A DNA stretch of 64,000 nt from Thuidium tamariscinum (GCA_947034885.2 OX344751.2:46095082-46159081); one strand, 5' to 3'. Counted from the stretch's first letter, positions 23,062 to 35,599 are shown. Program-made: numbers and translations. Notes: generated by a model from the letters alone, not told the origin.

Positions 23062-24867
23062 CCCTATAAGTTCTTTGACTATGTTTTCACCAAAAATGCT
23101 CTAAAATAGCCATTTCTAATAGAAGTACCAAATTTTTGAAAAAAAGCACTTTTTTGGACACATGTAACTATAAGATTTTTTAGTATGTTGGTTTGTTAAG
23201 AACTTAAGATGTTGAAAAAATTTCAGAAATTCTCATCATGTGGTTTGCAAGAGATTAGTGTTTGAATTGACAAAAATCTTTTATTTGTCCCTATAAAAAC
23301 TCGGGTAATTGCTCTTCACAAGGCCATATTTTCATGAATAAATGTCCAACATGATGGTTCTTCTTTGGATTCATACTTCAAGGCAAGTTGGCTACATACT
23401 TGAAATCTTTTTTGATCATTTGGAATCATACAACATATAGGAAAAAATAGTAAGTAAATAGGAGTAGAGAATGATTCAAAATACTAAATTGTTGATGATT
23501 TATTGATAGAATTAAAAAATTCAAATTCCAATGGTTGTGATGTTATAATAAACTAGCAAAATCCTACAATTTTTTTTTTCAAAAAATATTGAAAATTGAA
23601 TTAACCGTTTAGTGACCGTGGTTGATTTGGGGGGTGGGCGTACTTCTTTAAGAAAGTGAATTTTGTGGCCACTCTAAGGATGTAATCTTAGATCACACCA
23701 TATAAAGTATTGCCATAAGGAATATTTTTCAACCTAACAAAAAATCAAACTCATCCAACCGTATAAATTGCTATAAATAAGATAGAAGGTCAATAATTAA
23801 ACCTTTTAAGGGCTAGTATTGAATTTTGGGGAGGTGGAACATCTTTAAATATTTTTAAGTAAATTTTTCTCAAGAGGCAAGTAGAATAGGCATCTAATCC
23901 AAGTTGTTTCATATTTTTTGAAGCTTTTCGAAATTAGTTACAAAATTTTGAAGTTCACAAAAAATGGTCATTTGTGGTCATCAAAAGCAATACTCTTCTA
24001 AAATGTGCAGATTTGGTACATGGAAGAAAGCAAAATGTACCTCTAAATCATGTTTTCTTTTAGTGCCTTGTTGGAATTTGAATTGTTTCTCTTAATCCTC
24101 AAAAATCAATGACTTGAATGACCCTTTAGAATTTGTGCTACATAAATTTCAATGCATAAGTTTACTTTGCACATTTATGAGATTACAAAGCAACACTTAT
24201 GCCTTGTCAAGACATCAAGTTACAAAAAATCTCACAAATTGGTTGATATTTTTTTGTATTTTTGTTAAACACTTCCCATTTGAGGGTCCAAGCCATTTGA
24301 GTTTGCAACCTCATAGCTAATGCATTAATGCTCCAATTCTCTTGAAATTGGTTTTGTTTGAAGCGCATGAGACACTCTAATTGCATTACTCTTTGAGATT
24401 TTTGTGATCAAATGTATTTTGAACAATATTAGACTGAGAGTGCGAAAATCAACCAAAAAGTGGTCAACTAGTTACTAAAGGGTTAAATAAAGGACTTCAA
24501 AGTTTATTTAAAAAAACAAACTATAATTGACTACAAACTAAAATTCCTTGTAAATTTCATCTCATTAGTGAAAATGAAATGATTCAAAGCCTAAATCTCC
24601 AAAATCAAATTCAAATTTTTATTTCTTGAAAACAATGATTTTTTCTCCTCTGCGTGGACTACCTTACCAATGAAAAACTACATATTACATAATAATTTTT
24701 AAACCATGTAGTCAAAACTTATGAAAATTGTTGTGCCTTAAAAATATTCTTCGTCCACATGTTATTTGAAAATCTCAAAAAATAAATATGAAAACTTCAT
24801 TTGCAATAAGTTGCCCAAAAATTCTATATTGCAAAAAAACATAGCTCGGTCCCTCATGATTTAGGGA
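23062..24867 (-). mobile_element. Degraded family A element split by a nested TTAA element
   Basis: Starts ACCCTATAAGTTCTTTGACTATG and ends CGGTCCCTCATGATTTAGGGA; both TTAA sites are eroded. Family A content is continuous except for 23605-24482. Confidence 0.65.
23605..24482. mobile_element. TTAA-flanked element, family C, 878 bp, nested
   Basis: TTAA (23601-23604), CCGTTTAGTGACCGTGGTTGA; ends ...TCAACTAGTTACTAAAGGG + TTAA (24483-24486). Removing it with one TTAA rebuilds the family A sequence AAAATTGAATTAAATAAAGG, matching other copies. Terminal repeats are imperfect. The interior resembles 49404-49620. No coding sequence. Confidence 0.75.
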
Positions 24868-24955
24868 CTTCTTTAAAAAATATTCTTAAAGATAGATGAC
24901 AAATGATACCTTTGACAACAAATATCCTTGCTCATCATCTAAATTTAGCCAATAA

Positions 24956-26419
24956 TCCCTAAAGCCCTAAACTATATTTTTAGCAGTATAGTGATTTCAG
25001 GCAACTCATTACAAATGGAGTTATTATTTTTTTTCTTTGAAATTTTCAAAAAACATTTTTCCTAGGATTATCTTTAAGGCCCAATAGTTTTCATTACTTT
25101 TGACTACATGGTTAAAAAATTATGGCATAATATTTCATTTTCTTTTCTTAGTAGGCAGCCTAGGCAACTATAAAAACTTCTTCAAAAAATAATTTTTTAA
25201 GAAATTAAAATTTGAAATTGATTTATTATATATATATATATATATATATAGCTTTGCATTAGAGGAGATTTGGCTTCATAGAAGCCTATGAGTCCTAGCA
25301 CATTAGAGATTAGAGAACGTTGGAAACTATACCACTACTGCATATCTAATGTAGTTGGAAGAGAGCTACATTGGATTTTTTTTTAATTTCAATTTTTTTT
25401 AAATTTATGAGGGCTGACAACAGTCAATTCTTTCTCCATTACTATAAGAATTGTATAGGGAATTGGCATGAAAGAATTGCTATTAGATGAAATTTGAGGA
25501 CTCCAGAAGACCGTAGATTCCCAAACTGCTAGAACATATAAATTGCCACAGGAATGCAAAAACTACTATAAGAACCCTAAATTACAAGAATCCGATGTAG
25601 CCAAGACTATTACATGTCATCGATTTAAAAAAAATTTAATTGGACTTTTCTTCACATTTTAGGACCCCTCCAATTTCTTTTTGGTTTTTAGGAACAATGG
25701 CCAATAATTTTGGAACTATTTTGGTGGAACTGTTTCAAGAATAGACACGAAAGGGTGCTCTCGAGGCCTCAAATTTCATCTAATGCTATTCTCCAAAATC
25801 TCTTCTAGTGAATCATTCCATTTTGATTAAAGAAATGAAAGTTATGAGGTTTTATAGTTTGGGGTAGTTTGTTGATAGTTATAGAATCTCTATTCTACCA
25901 AAAAAAATATAATCCTTTATAGAATTTAATTTTTAATATTTTTGAAAAAATTACAACCATTGACATTGGCATTTTTCATTTCCATAAACAAATTGTTTAC
26001 AATTTAGTATTTCAAATCATTTTCTACTTCTTTCTACTTACTATTTTTTTCTTATATGTTGTACAATTTCAAATGATTTGAAATTTTTTGAGCATGTAAA
26101 GAAGTAGCATTGAATGATGAATCCAAAGAATTTCTACCATTTTGAACATTTTTTCATACAAATGTGCCCTTGTGAGGTGCAATTGTGTGGATTTTTGCAG
26201 GGATAAAAAAAAAATTTGTCAATTCAAATGCTAATATCTTACAATCTACATAAATGAAATTTCTGAAATGTTTTCCACATCTTTTCAAATCACCTTACTA
26301 CAAGATCCTATAGTTACATGTGTCAAAAAACATTTATTTTTCTAAAATCATGCACTTCTATTAGAAATTGCAATTTTGGAGCATTTCTAATGAAAACATA
26401 GCCATAAAACCTTTAGGGG
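24956..26419 (+). mobile_element. Family A element (second end variant) carrying an insertion
   Basis: Starts TCCCTAAAGCCCTAAACTATA (left TTAA eroded) and ends CCTTTAGGGG + TTAA (26420-26423). Interrupted by 25257-25810. Confidence 0.7.
25257..25810. mobile_element. CACTA-like/family D composite insertion in a family A element
   Basis: Left CATTAGAGGAGATTTGG and right-strand CACTAGAAGAGATTTTGG are imperfect terminal repeats. The host reads AGCTTTG|AATCATTCC across the insertion, exactly the uninterrupted sequence of other family A copies. An inner pair, TAGATGAAATTTGAGGACTC and GAGGCCTCAAATTTCATCTA (about 25485-25795), suggests a second element nested inside. No matching target duplication remains. 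Confidence 0.65.
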
Positions 26420-26423
26420 TTAA

Positions 26424-26897
26424 GAAAACATTTTATGAATTTCAAGACTCCAATTAATGAAATGAAGTCTTAATAGAATAAAGCTTACTAAGTCTAATTG
26501 CTAAACAAATTTTAAATATTGGAAAATTCCTAAATTTTTTAATATTTCAATGCAATTTGAACTTTGAATCTATATAATTTATTTTTCTAATTATATAAAA
26601 ATATGAAATTTGCATGAAATTATAATATTCTACTATGTAATATATAATAATGATAAAAAATTTAGAGTGTTTATTATTTTTTGAATATTAAAAGCATTAA
26701 TTTCTTAAATTTAATATAAAAAAATTTAAACAAAAATATTGAGGTTGAATATACAATCTTAGAAGGTATCATTTAGGTGTTAAAACTTGATTTAGTAGCA
26801 TTTGAGTGTGGAAATTGAGTTTCCATGTCAAGTTCTCAAGGGCTAGCTTAGACCACTCAAAACTTGACACATGCTAGTTTTTCAAAAGTAACATGAC
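26424..26897. other. AT-rich intergenic DNA
   Basis: No gene or repeat end recognised. Confidence 0.5.
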
Positions 26898-27079
26898 TTA
26901 ATCCCTAAAGGAACAAAGTGCCTTTTTTCACAACATAGAAATTTTGGGGAAGTACAAGTGACTAAAGATTTCTATGTTTTGAACCCAAATTTTAATAGAA
27001 GGTGTAGACAAGAAATATTTTTAGGGCTTAACAATTTTCGTAACTTCTGAATATATAAATAAAAAGTATTTGCATGATA

Positions 27080-27920
27080 CAATCTAACCTTGATATTTAT
27101 TACTTTGATAAATGTTTAAAATTGCATATGTGTCAATTGTTAAGGAAAACTGCACTCCCTAAATTAACTCCAAAAAATATACTGGTAAGTGTTAATTGTT
27201 AGCTTTTAATAAAATTTATATAATTTATGCTTCCCTCTTCAATGAATTTACTTTGATAAGTGTTAATTTGGATGAAAGTAGAGCTATAAATATTTATAAC
27301 TTAGATGAAATGAATTATGTCCATCATGTAGTCTAAAAATCATGTTGTAGTTGGCATTAATAATGTAAATAGCCTACAATATCTTCACACATCATCCATT
27401 CCACATCATGAATTGTACATTCTATATCATGCAAACAAAATGGCCATAAACTCCATCAACCTTTGTCGGATTTAAACTTCAAGCTTCCTTGCATCAACTT
27501 CTTTATATTTTAGTGATAACCATTTGAAGTGTTATGATGTTGTACTAGATTTGTGATTTGATGATTAAAAGAGGTTGGAAGTTTAGGTTTACAATAGAAA
27601 AGGGCTCTCTGTTTATTTTGATGCAAAAGAAAGAGATCCTTCAATATCATTGGGCTTGTACAAGAATCTACTTAAACTCCTTTAGATTTATTCCTCTAAT
27701 ATGCATAGATGTATGACAACATTCATATCTTATATATTTTCATTCTAGATTTATGTAAAAGCGATTGTTATTAATTCCGCAGTCATATGTGCAATCGTGC
27801 ATTATTCATGTAAGTGTTATAAATTCTCTATGCTACCCGCTTTAAGTTTTAAAGTGTTAACACCATATAAGTGTTCTAAGTTTCCTTGCTCCCAAGTGTC
27901 AACAAATATCAAAGGTAGAC
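27080..27920. mobile_element. Unidentified insertion in a family A element, about 840 bp
   Basis: Family sequence stops after TTTGCATGATA and resumes at TATATGTTCCTTCTTTCTCAA. Consensus copies read straight through (GCATAATATGTTGTTTATTTCTC). The inserted DNA is AT-rich and non-coding, and I see no clear terminal repeats or duplication. Confidence 0.5.
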
Positions 27921-28153
27921 TATATGTTCCTTCTTTCTCAATTTGAGTAGTTCACACAGATAAAAAATAACTAAAAATTTTGGAATCAAAAATTTGAAAT
28001 TGTTTTTTTTAATTCATATATATATATATATAAAAGAAAAACTTTGAATCATTCTATTTTTATAAATGAGTCAAAAGTTATAAAGTATTTTAGTTTGCAA
28101 GTAGTTAGTATGGATTCACTAAAATAAAATAAAATTTGAAGTCTTTTGTTTAA

Positions 28154-29063
28154 CTCCTAAAGGACCAACCTACCAAATTTGGCAACATAGCAATTTTGGG
28201 CAAGTACGTGGGAGTAAAGATTTCCATATTTTGGGCCCAAATGTTATTAGAAGGTTGGAAAGAGGAATATCTTTCATATGTACAAAAATCAAGACATTTG
28301 GAAATATGAATCAAAAGATAAGGCCAAATAGTTTTGTTTTTTTAACTAGGCAATTCGGGTAGATTGAAAAAAATCACTTTTTCCAAAAACAAAAATTTGA
28401 AATTAGTTTTCTTCATTTATGTGTGCATGGAAAGCTTTGAATCATTCCATTTGATCAATGAGTCAAAAGTTATGAGTTTTTTTTGTTTGCGGACAGTTAT
28501 AGATTATCTAATCTAAAATAACTTTGAAATCTTTTATTTTACTCAATTTTCAATGTTTTTTGAAAAAATAAAATCACAGAATGTACATTGTTTATTAAAA
28601 CATTCCAACCATTGAGATTGGCATTTTTCAATTTTATAAATAAATTCTTAACAATTTTGTATTTTGAACCATTTGCTATTTCTTTTTATTTATTATTTTT
28701 TTCCTTCATGTTGTACAATTCTAAACAATTTGAAATTTTGTAGGCAAATATCCTAAATGTCCTCAACAATGAATCCAAAATTGCACAATTGTTTTGGACA
28801 ATTTTTCATATGATTGTCACCATCTGAAGTGTAGCTACCCTGTTTTTCATAAGGTGAAAAAAATGATTTTGAGCATTCAAACACTAATATCTTGCAATCT
28901 ATATGGTGAAAAACTCTACAAAATTTTGTACATGGTTTCAAACTAATCTCTAGAAGATCCTACATTAAAAATCTCAAAAAATGCTTTAAAAAATTGGTAT
29001 TGATACTTAAAATGACAATTTTTGATCATTTGTGGAATAAACATAGTCAAAGATTTTAAGGGG
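28154..29063 (+). mobile_element. Family A element nested inside another family A element, 910 bp
   Basis: TTAA (28150-28153), CTCCTAAAGGACCAACCTACC; ends GATTTTAAGGGG + TTAA (29064-29067). Removing it with one TTAA rejoins outer sequence AAGTCTTTTGTTTAA to ACCAATTTTCAGTATTTT, as in other copies. Confidence 0.8.
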
Positions 29064-29608
29064 TTAAACCAATTTTCAGTATTTTGGAAAAAAACTTTAA
29101 AAAATTGGATGTAGATTGTTTATTACAACATTTGAACCATTGGAATTGGCAATTTTCAATTTCATAACTAATTTCTTAACAATTTAGGATTTTAAATCAT
29201 TCTCTATTTCTTTCTACTTACTACCTTTTTCCTATATGTTGAACAATACCAAATGATTTGAAAATTTTTAAGCATATAGAGAACTTATATTGAAGATTGA
29301 ATCTAAAGAAGCCCTCTCTACTTTGGAAAATTTTTAATACAAATGTGAGCTTGTGAAGCACAACTGAACCCTAGGATTTTTAGAGGGCCAAATAAAGGAC
29401 ATTAGTCAATTCAGATGCTAAAATCTTGTAATCCATACGGTAGAAATTTTTCAAATTATTTCTACATCTTTTCAAACCAGCACACTACAAGATCTTTTAA
29501 TTATATGTGTCTAAAAATAATTTTTTCAAAAATTTAGTACTTTGTGTTAGAAATAGCAATTTTGGAGTGTTTTGGGTGAAAATGTAGTCAAAGAATTTAA
29601 GGGATTAA

Positions 29609-30054
29609 TTTCTGTTGAACTTGATCTTCATATAGGAGATGATTCAAGGATCACTCAGGCTTTTGAAACCACCTAATGTATAGAAGTTCCCAAAATTGTG
29701 CTAAAGATTGATTATAAGAAAAGAAGTTTTTTGTTCTTGTTGACAACTGAAAAGTATGAGCAATTTATGAGTTCTTTACAAGTGGATTTGCTAACTATAA
29801 AGAGCGGTCTTTGCAAAAAATAGAAATGAAATTAGTAGAAAAAAGAGACAAACGATGCATTTCATGAAGTGCACTAGTATCTTTATGAAAGTAGGAAGTG
29901 AATTGAAGAAACATATGTAGTGCACACTTGTAGGAAAGCTATTAATTTAAAACTGTCATTTAGAAGTAAGTAGCATTTAATGAAGTCACCATTCTAGAAT
30001 AATTTAATATAATTTGGTGTACACCTTTAAGACTCTATGAGAAGCATCTTTTAC
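29609..30054. other. AT-rich intergenic DNA
   Basis: No gene recognised. Confidence 0.5.
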
Positions 30055-30363
30055 CATAAGAGGATTTTCAGCTACTTTGGAAGACCGTGAGTTCTCAAGC
30101 CGTGGGAACTCTCTGAACGCTGCCACTGAGGCGATCTGATGTGGCCAAGAGACTACCACATCAGATAATCATATTTAATTAATATTTTAATATTTTTTTT
30201 ATAAAAAAAATTTAAAATTTAAAATTTTTTAATAATATTTTAATATAAAAAAATTATTATTTTATTATTTTATTATTTTATTATTATTATTTTATCTGAT
30301 GCATTCGTAGACAGGGGAATAGGGCTGAAACGGTCTCCGGAAGCCCTGAAAAATCCTCTTATG
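30055..30363. mobile_element. Small inverted-repeat element, family D, 309 bp
   Basis: Starts CATAAGAGGATTTTCAGC and ends GAAAAATCCTCTTATG. Inside are GAAGACCGTGAGTTCTCAAG and a GATGTGGCC...CCACATCAG hairpin, followed by an AT-only core. A closely related copy is at 57507-57832. The bases flanking CA...TG do not match each other. A TA duplication inside CA|TA|AGAGG is possible but unproven. Confidence 0.7.
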
Positions 30364-30565
30364 ATAGTCTTCATGCATTTTTGAACTGACATGCAATGTT
30401 TTCATTGCTATGGGGCTTCATTCATACTCCTACCTAAGAGCACTTTTAGCGATCTATGGTACTCTAGCTTTGATTAAGTGTAAATAAATCACTATAATTC
30501 AAAATTTTATTCTAAAAATTGCCCCTAAAACCTCTTGAATTTTTCCTTTTGTAGAATTTGATTAA

Positions 30566-31488
30566 TCCCTAAAGGACCAACATGCCTTTTTGGCAACATA
30601 ACTATTTTGGGCGGGTACATATGACTAGAGATTTCCATATTTTGGGACCAAATTTTAATAGAAGGTGTGGACAAGGAATATCTTTAAACCCCAACAATTT
30701 TTGTGACTTTTGACTACATGGTTAAAAAGTTATCGCATAATATGTTGTTTATTTCTCAACTCGAGCAGTTTGGGTAGATAAAAAAAATCACTTTTTTAGA
30801 AAATAAAAATTTGAATTGATTTAATAGATTTATATATACGTGGAAAGTTTTGAATCATTCCATTTGGACTAATAAGTCAAAAGTTATGAAGAGTTTTAGT
30901 CTGCGGGTAGTTATAGATTCCCTACTCTAAAATAAACTTTGAAGTCCTTTATTTGAGTCAATTTTCAATATTTTTGGAAAAAAAACAAAAACATTGGATG
31001 TAGGTTGTTTATTACAACATTTGAACCATTGGGATTGGAAAGTTTCAATTTCACAAATAAATTTTTAACAATTTAGTATTTTGAATCATTCTCTACTTCT
31101 TTTTACTTACTATTTTTTTTCTATATGTTGTCCAATTCCAAATTTTTTGAATTTTTTTGAGCATGTAGCCAAATAGCCTTGGAGAATGAATCCAAAGAAG
31201 CACTACCATTTTGGACTCTTTTTCATGCAAATGTGAGCTTGTAAAGTGCAGTTGCCCAGATTTTCGCAGTGATAAAAAAAGGATTTTTGTAACTTCAAAC
31301 ACTAATATCTTGTAATCCACATGGTAAAAATTTCTGAAATTTTTTCCTCGTCTTCTTGAACCTGGATACTACAAGATCCTATGGTTATATGTGTCCAAAA
31401 ACAGTATTTTCCAAATATTTGGTACTTGTGTTAGAAATGGCAGTTTTGGAGGGTTTTTGGTGAAAACATAGTCAAAGAACTTTAGGGG
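30566..31488 (+). mobile_element. TTAA-flanked MITE, family A, 923 bp
   Basis: TTAA (30562-30565), TCCCTAAAGGACCAACATGCC; ends AACTTTAGGGG + TTAA (31489-31492). It is the closest relative of the 13010 copy, almost the same length and internal sequence, which points to recent common amplification. Confidence 0.85.
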
Positions 31489-31492
31489 TTAA

Positions 31493-32871
31493 AAAATCTA
31501 AGCCACCACTCTTTTCCCTACAGAGGACATTCTCTCCTTAGATGGTTCATTCATGAGCCTCCTCCTTTATAGGTTAATCTCATTTTTCTTACTTTTGAGT
31601 AAAACTAACAAAGTAAAGCTTGCAATGTCTAATTTCTATTCAGTATACTTAAAAAATTTAGAAAATTCCTTGAAATGGGCATTTAATTGACATTTGATGT
31701 TTTTAGTTGAAAATTCATTACCACATCTTATGAGTCCCGTAGTTGTCACCTAGGCCTCGGGTTTTTTTTTCTGCTTATTGCTCATTTTTAGGGTTATTAT
31801 GGTTTAAGAAAAAACTAAAAAAAATATTTGTAGATAGATTGAAGGAATTCCCTATATCCATGGGGAATTGGTTGGAATTATCTAGGAATGCTCTCAGAAC
31901 TCCTTAGGACTAGATTTTAAGATTTATGTTAGTGTTAGATTGTGGTTTAGTGGTCTAAAATGATTTTGAAGCTATAGGCATTCCGAGAACAAAGTAGTGC
32001 AAAAGCACTATGTATAAGTTTTTTTGCACATTGTAGGAGTAGATTCTTTGACTCTGAACCTTCTTAATTAAAAAATTTTGCACTAAAGAATTTTGAGTTT
32101 TAAGTTTCTCCAGAGGAAAATTTAGTTGAGAGTACTAAGAAAAAAAAATGAATTGAAAAAAAACGAATTTTCATTTTTAACAAAATTGTCAAGTATAAGT
32201 AGGCATAAGATAAAAGGAAAGACTATATTCTTAATATCTCGACGATGGAATTAAATGCACTAATTCCAATGCTAAGATTGCTCTAGCAAACAAATTGTGC
32301 CACTTGGATTTTTTTTAAATCATAAAAATTGCATTAAAAAATAAATCTTGTAAGTTATTTTTTCAAATAAATGTTTAGATTACTAAAGAAACAAGATTGT
32401 TCAAATTTTTTACATAACTCATTCAAATAAAATGAATTAAAGTTTTAAATGCACACAAAAGTATAATATATGAAAAAATATATATATTAAAACAAATTCA
32501 AAATTTTGAAAGTTTTTTTTGCTATCCAATCTCCCCATTTTGAGCTTATTTGCCCATAATTTTTGTTCATGAGCATTGATTGGGAAAAAATTATACTCCC
32601 ATGGAGCTAATAATTTTTTATATTTTTAGAAAAAATTCATAAAATCATTAAAAAGGTGAGATTGTAGATACTTTCCTAAAATTCAATTTGTCCCTCAAAG
32701 GAACAATTGTCTTCTAGGAGTTAAAAACCACACTAAAGGGGTGCATTTCTCTTGGGTTCCGTATTATCTCACCAATGTTTTTTGGTCATCCCACCTCTGA
32801 TATAGTAGGACCAAAAGAAAATCTTTTCAATGTTTTTACTTGAAGAGAGCAAAGTACTTAGCACCCATTAA
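31493..32871. other. AT-rich intergenic DNA
   Basis: No gene, RNA or element terminus recognised in about 1.4 kb. Confidence 0.5.
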
Positions 32872-33715
32872 CATCTAAATGCTAGAGGCACTAGATTTTG
32901 GTAATACTTTGAAGTTAAATAAAATCTAGTCAAGTCTCTTTTTTAGAAGTATATATTTTCTAAAATATTTTTAAAAATTCTAATTATAGTATCAAAAATC
33001 CGATTTAAAAAATTATTGATAGATGATTTTTCTATACAAGATTTTGTGCAAGGGTATCCTCATTGTAATCTTGACTTTCTATAGGTTTGAGGGTTCTTGA
33101 AAACAAGCCTCAAATATGCTTTAATAAACAATGAAATTAGGTTGGCCTTCACTAATTTCTTGACATTCCACACTATATAAATATTTATTGTTTTTGAATT
33201 AAAAAACACTACTTTTGAATTAGTTATTGGTGAAGTTGGAACTCATAAACTTCTATGTGTACAAATCAAAGTATTTGTAGAAATATTCGTTGACTTTGAT
33301 GGCTTTAAGAATAACTTTCTTGAGATTAGGCAACCTATTTGTAAAAGCAACTTAAATTCACTATTTAGTGTTAATCTTGGAAGAAAAATCATATTAGAAA
33401 TTCATTTAAAAAAATTATAGAGTACATTTTGAGAAGCTATAAATTGATTGAAGTTATGCATATTAGACTCTTTAACCTCATATTTTTTTGGTGATCATTG
33501 CACGTATTTTTACCACCTTCATGATCAAACATTATAATTTTTCAATCTATAAGTATTATTATTGAGTTTTATTTTCCTATATAATCTTTGATCAATCTAG
33601 ATTGAATTTGTTCTTACAAATGAAAAAAAATTGATTCAACTTATCAAAATGTTGGATTTTTGTTCAATTAGAGCCAATTCCTATAAGCTCAAAAAAGGCC
33701 TAAGGCATTTAGGGA
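32872..33715 (+). mobile_element. Degraded TTAA element, family B
   Basis: TTAA (32868-32871), CATCTAAATGCTAGAGGCACTAG; ends GGCCTAAGGCATTTAGGGA. The interior (GAAGTTAAATAAAATCTA, TTTTTCTATACAAGATTTTGT, CAAGGGTA) matches 35600-36246. The right TTAA is lost. It is longer than the other two family B copies. Confidence 0.65.
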
Positions 33716-34050
33716 TGAAATTAGGATCAAATCTTAAGCATGTTCTAAATAGTGTAGGCACTATGACCAGTAAGTTAATCCTTAAAGGATGATTCTATAA
33801 CCATTGATTTAGAGTCTTCTTGCTCATCACTCACTTTGTTTCCATTTTAGAAATATATATGTATGAAAAAATTTATATTCATCTTTTAGAGATGAAATTA
33901 TATGTCTTCTCTAATTTACAAAGTTTTTAATTTTCTTTTTGAGGATAATTGATTTTTATGAAAATATTTGAAAAAATAGGGAAGAAAAATCACATCGAAT
34001 AGAAAACTATTTCAAAAAATCTGAAAATTTTACTATGTTTGTATATTATC
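33716..34050. other. AT-rich intergenic DNA
   Basis: No gene recognised. Confidence 0.5.
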
Positions 34051-34414
34051 TCCCAAATGCAAAAATTGCATTTTTTAAGCAACATAGCAATTTTGGGCAA
34101 CTCAATACAAATGGAGTTTTTATTTTTTTTCTTTGAAATTTTCACAAAACATACACCTGAGGGACAAGGAGTAGCTTTAAGGCCCAACAATTTTCATAAC
34201 TTTTGACTACATGGTTAAAGAGTTATTGCATGATATGTGATTTTTGTCGCTCAATGGATAGCCTAGGCAATCCAAAAAAATTCTTAAAAAAACTATTTTT
34301 TTAAGAAATCTTTTTAGTGAAATTTTCAAAGAAAAATAAACAAAAACTCCATTCATAGTGAATTGCCCAAAATCACTATATTGCCAAAAAAAACACAGTT
34401 TTTGCATTTAGGGG
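34051..34414 (-). mobile_element. Short foldback derivative of family A, about 364 bp
   Basis: Both ends derive from the same family A end variant: TCCCAAATGCAAAAATTGCA...GCAACATAGCAATTTTGGGC at the left and its inverse GCCCAAAATCACTATATTGCC...TTTTTGCATTTAGGGG at the right. The inner half of the normal family A element is missing. TTAA is eroded on both sides. Confidence 0.6.
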
Positions 34415-34864
34415 TTGTAAAGTCAAACACAAATATCATAGTATAAATTCAATTTCCATATCATTCTATAATTAGAATACATTGGACATTGCAAATACAT
34501 CTAAAGTTCAAACTACAATAAAATATTCAACATTCCAAATTTTTCCAAAATTCCAATTGGAATAGAAACTAAAGTAGATAAGCTTCATTTTGTGAGTTGG
34601 GCTTAAACTCAAAAAATATCATTTTTTGGAAGACATTTCAAATTTAGAGCAAGGAATAAGAACTTCTCAAAACACACTAAAAAAGAAAAATAATTCCATC
34701 CATTTTTCTTGCTTACTTCTCAACTACATGAAACGAACACTACAGTAGTTAACTTAAGAATTCAATTGAAAACTCTTTGAAACTCAACATGAAAGGTTGA
34801 CCAAGAAAAAATGGATGAAAAAACTACTTCTAGTCTCTTCTAAGGATCATAGATAGTCATCCAA
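34415..34864. other. AT-rich intergenic DNA
   Basis: No gene or repeat terminus recognised. Confidence 0.5.
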
Positions 34865-34954
34865 ATGCCACGGAATGGTGTTGGCTGTAGTCCAAGGTTA
34901 AGTCGATTGAGTCTCAAGTTGTGCACCGAGCCGATCGTGGAGGCCCAACCAACG

Positions 34955-35220
34955 ATGAAAGTGAAAAGAAAACCCTATTTTGTGCTATTGATGTTAATTG
35001 TGCTGTTAACACTTCTCGGACTCGATTGGGGGCCTCTGCTTGCAAACATGAACTCCGAATTTGCAAATTTGTCCTGCGTCGCAAATCCAACGTTCCTGCC
35101 TTCTGCCAAGCCTGAAAACGCTCTCTCTGAGGGCCGGGGGCCAACTGCAACGGCCTCCTTCGTTGCTGCGCTATTAATAGACGCGCCCGGTGAAGTCCCC
35201 GGTGCCCGGCACTCCCTTCC
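34955..35220 (+). CDS. Hypothetical 5' exon with N-terminal signal-anchor
   Basis: From ATG 34955 the frame begins MKVKRKPYFVLLMLIVLLTL followed by LGLDWGPLL, a basic start plus a roughly 17-residue hydrophobic stretch. This is the layout of a type II membrane anchor or uncleaved signal peptide, common in Golgi enzymes. An upstream in-frame ATG at 34865 would bury the hydrophobic stretch 35 residues in, so I prefer 34955. The frame meets a splice-like TTCC|GTGAGT at 35221, so this may be a first exon; the rest of the gene is not visible. The DNA is GC-rich, unlike its surroundings. A decayed relative of 35015-35085 lies at about 36390-36460, so the block could be part of a repeat and not a host gene. 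No enzyme domain is seen. Confidence 0.35.
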
Positions 35221-35580
35221 GTGAGTTCCGTCTTCCCAGTTTGCAGTTTGAACTGCCTTGCATTATTGGGAGCACCGAAAGTTTCGTGCCAGCGAAGGAA
35301 GGCTGCTCTCCCTGCCGTTGAGCTCCCGTCTCCCGTCTCCCGTCTCCACAGCCAAGCCCGCCAGCAGTGAGTTCCCCGATCAGGCCGTGCCGCTCGCCGG
35401 AAGGAGTTCCCCCTTTCCAGGATGACTGATTGTCCAAGTCCACGCCCGGGAAACGGGGCCTCCGAAATGAGGGAGTTCCGGGACTCACTTTCCTCACGAT
35501 TTCAGGGATTTGGCTCTTCGGCCAGGTAACTGACTGCAAGCCCAGTTATTACAGTACTGTAGTGTAGTGAGAGAATAATA
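35221..35580. other. 3' part of the second GC-rich island
   Basis: GC-rich sequence with four dispersed GAGTTCC words (35222, 35370, 35405, 35472) and a tandem CTCCCGT run near 35325. No supported coding sequence; the 121-codon minus-strand frame at 35174-35539 has no motifs. Confidence 0.4.
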
Positions 35581-35599
35581 ATGGAGTGAGTGATGTTAA

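Larger units (their letters stand above)
26902..29604 (+). mobile_element. Outer family A element with two insertions
   Basis: TTAA (26898-26901), TCCCTAAAGGAACAAAGTGCC; ends GAATTTAAGGGA + TTAA (29605-29608). The family sequence is interrupted at 27080-27920 by unrelated AT-rich DNA and at 28154-29063 by another family A copy. Confidence 0.75.
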
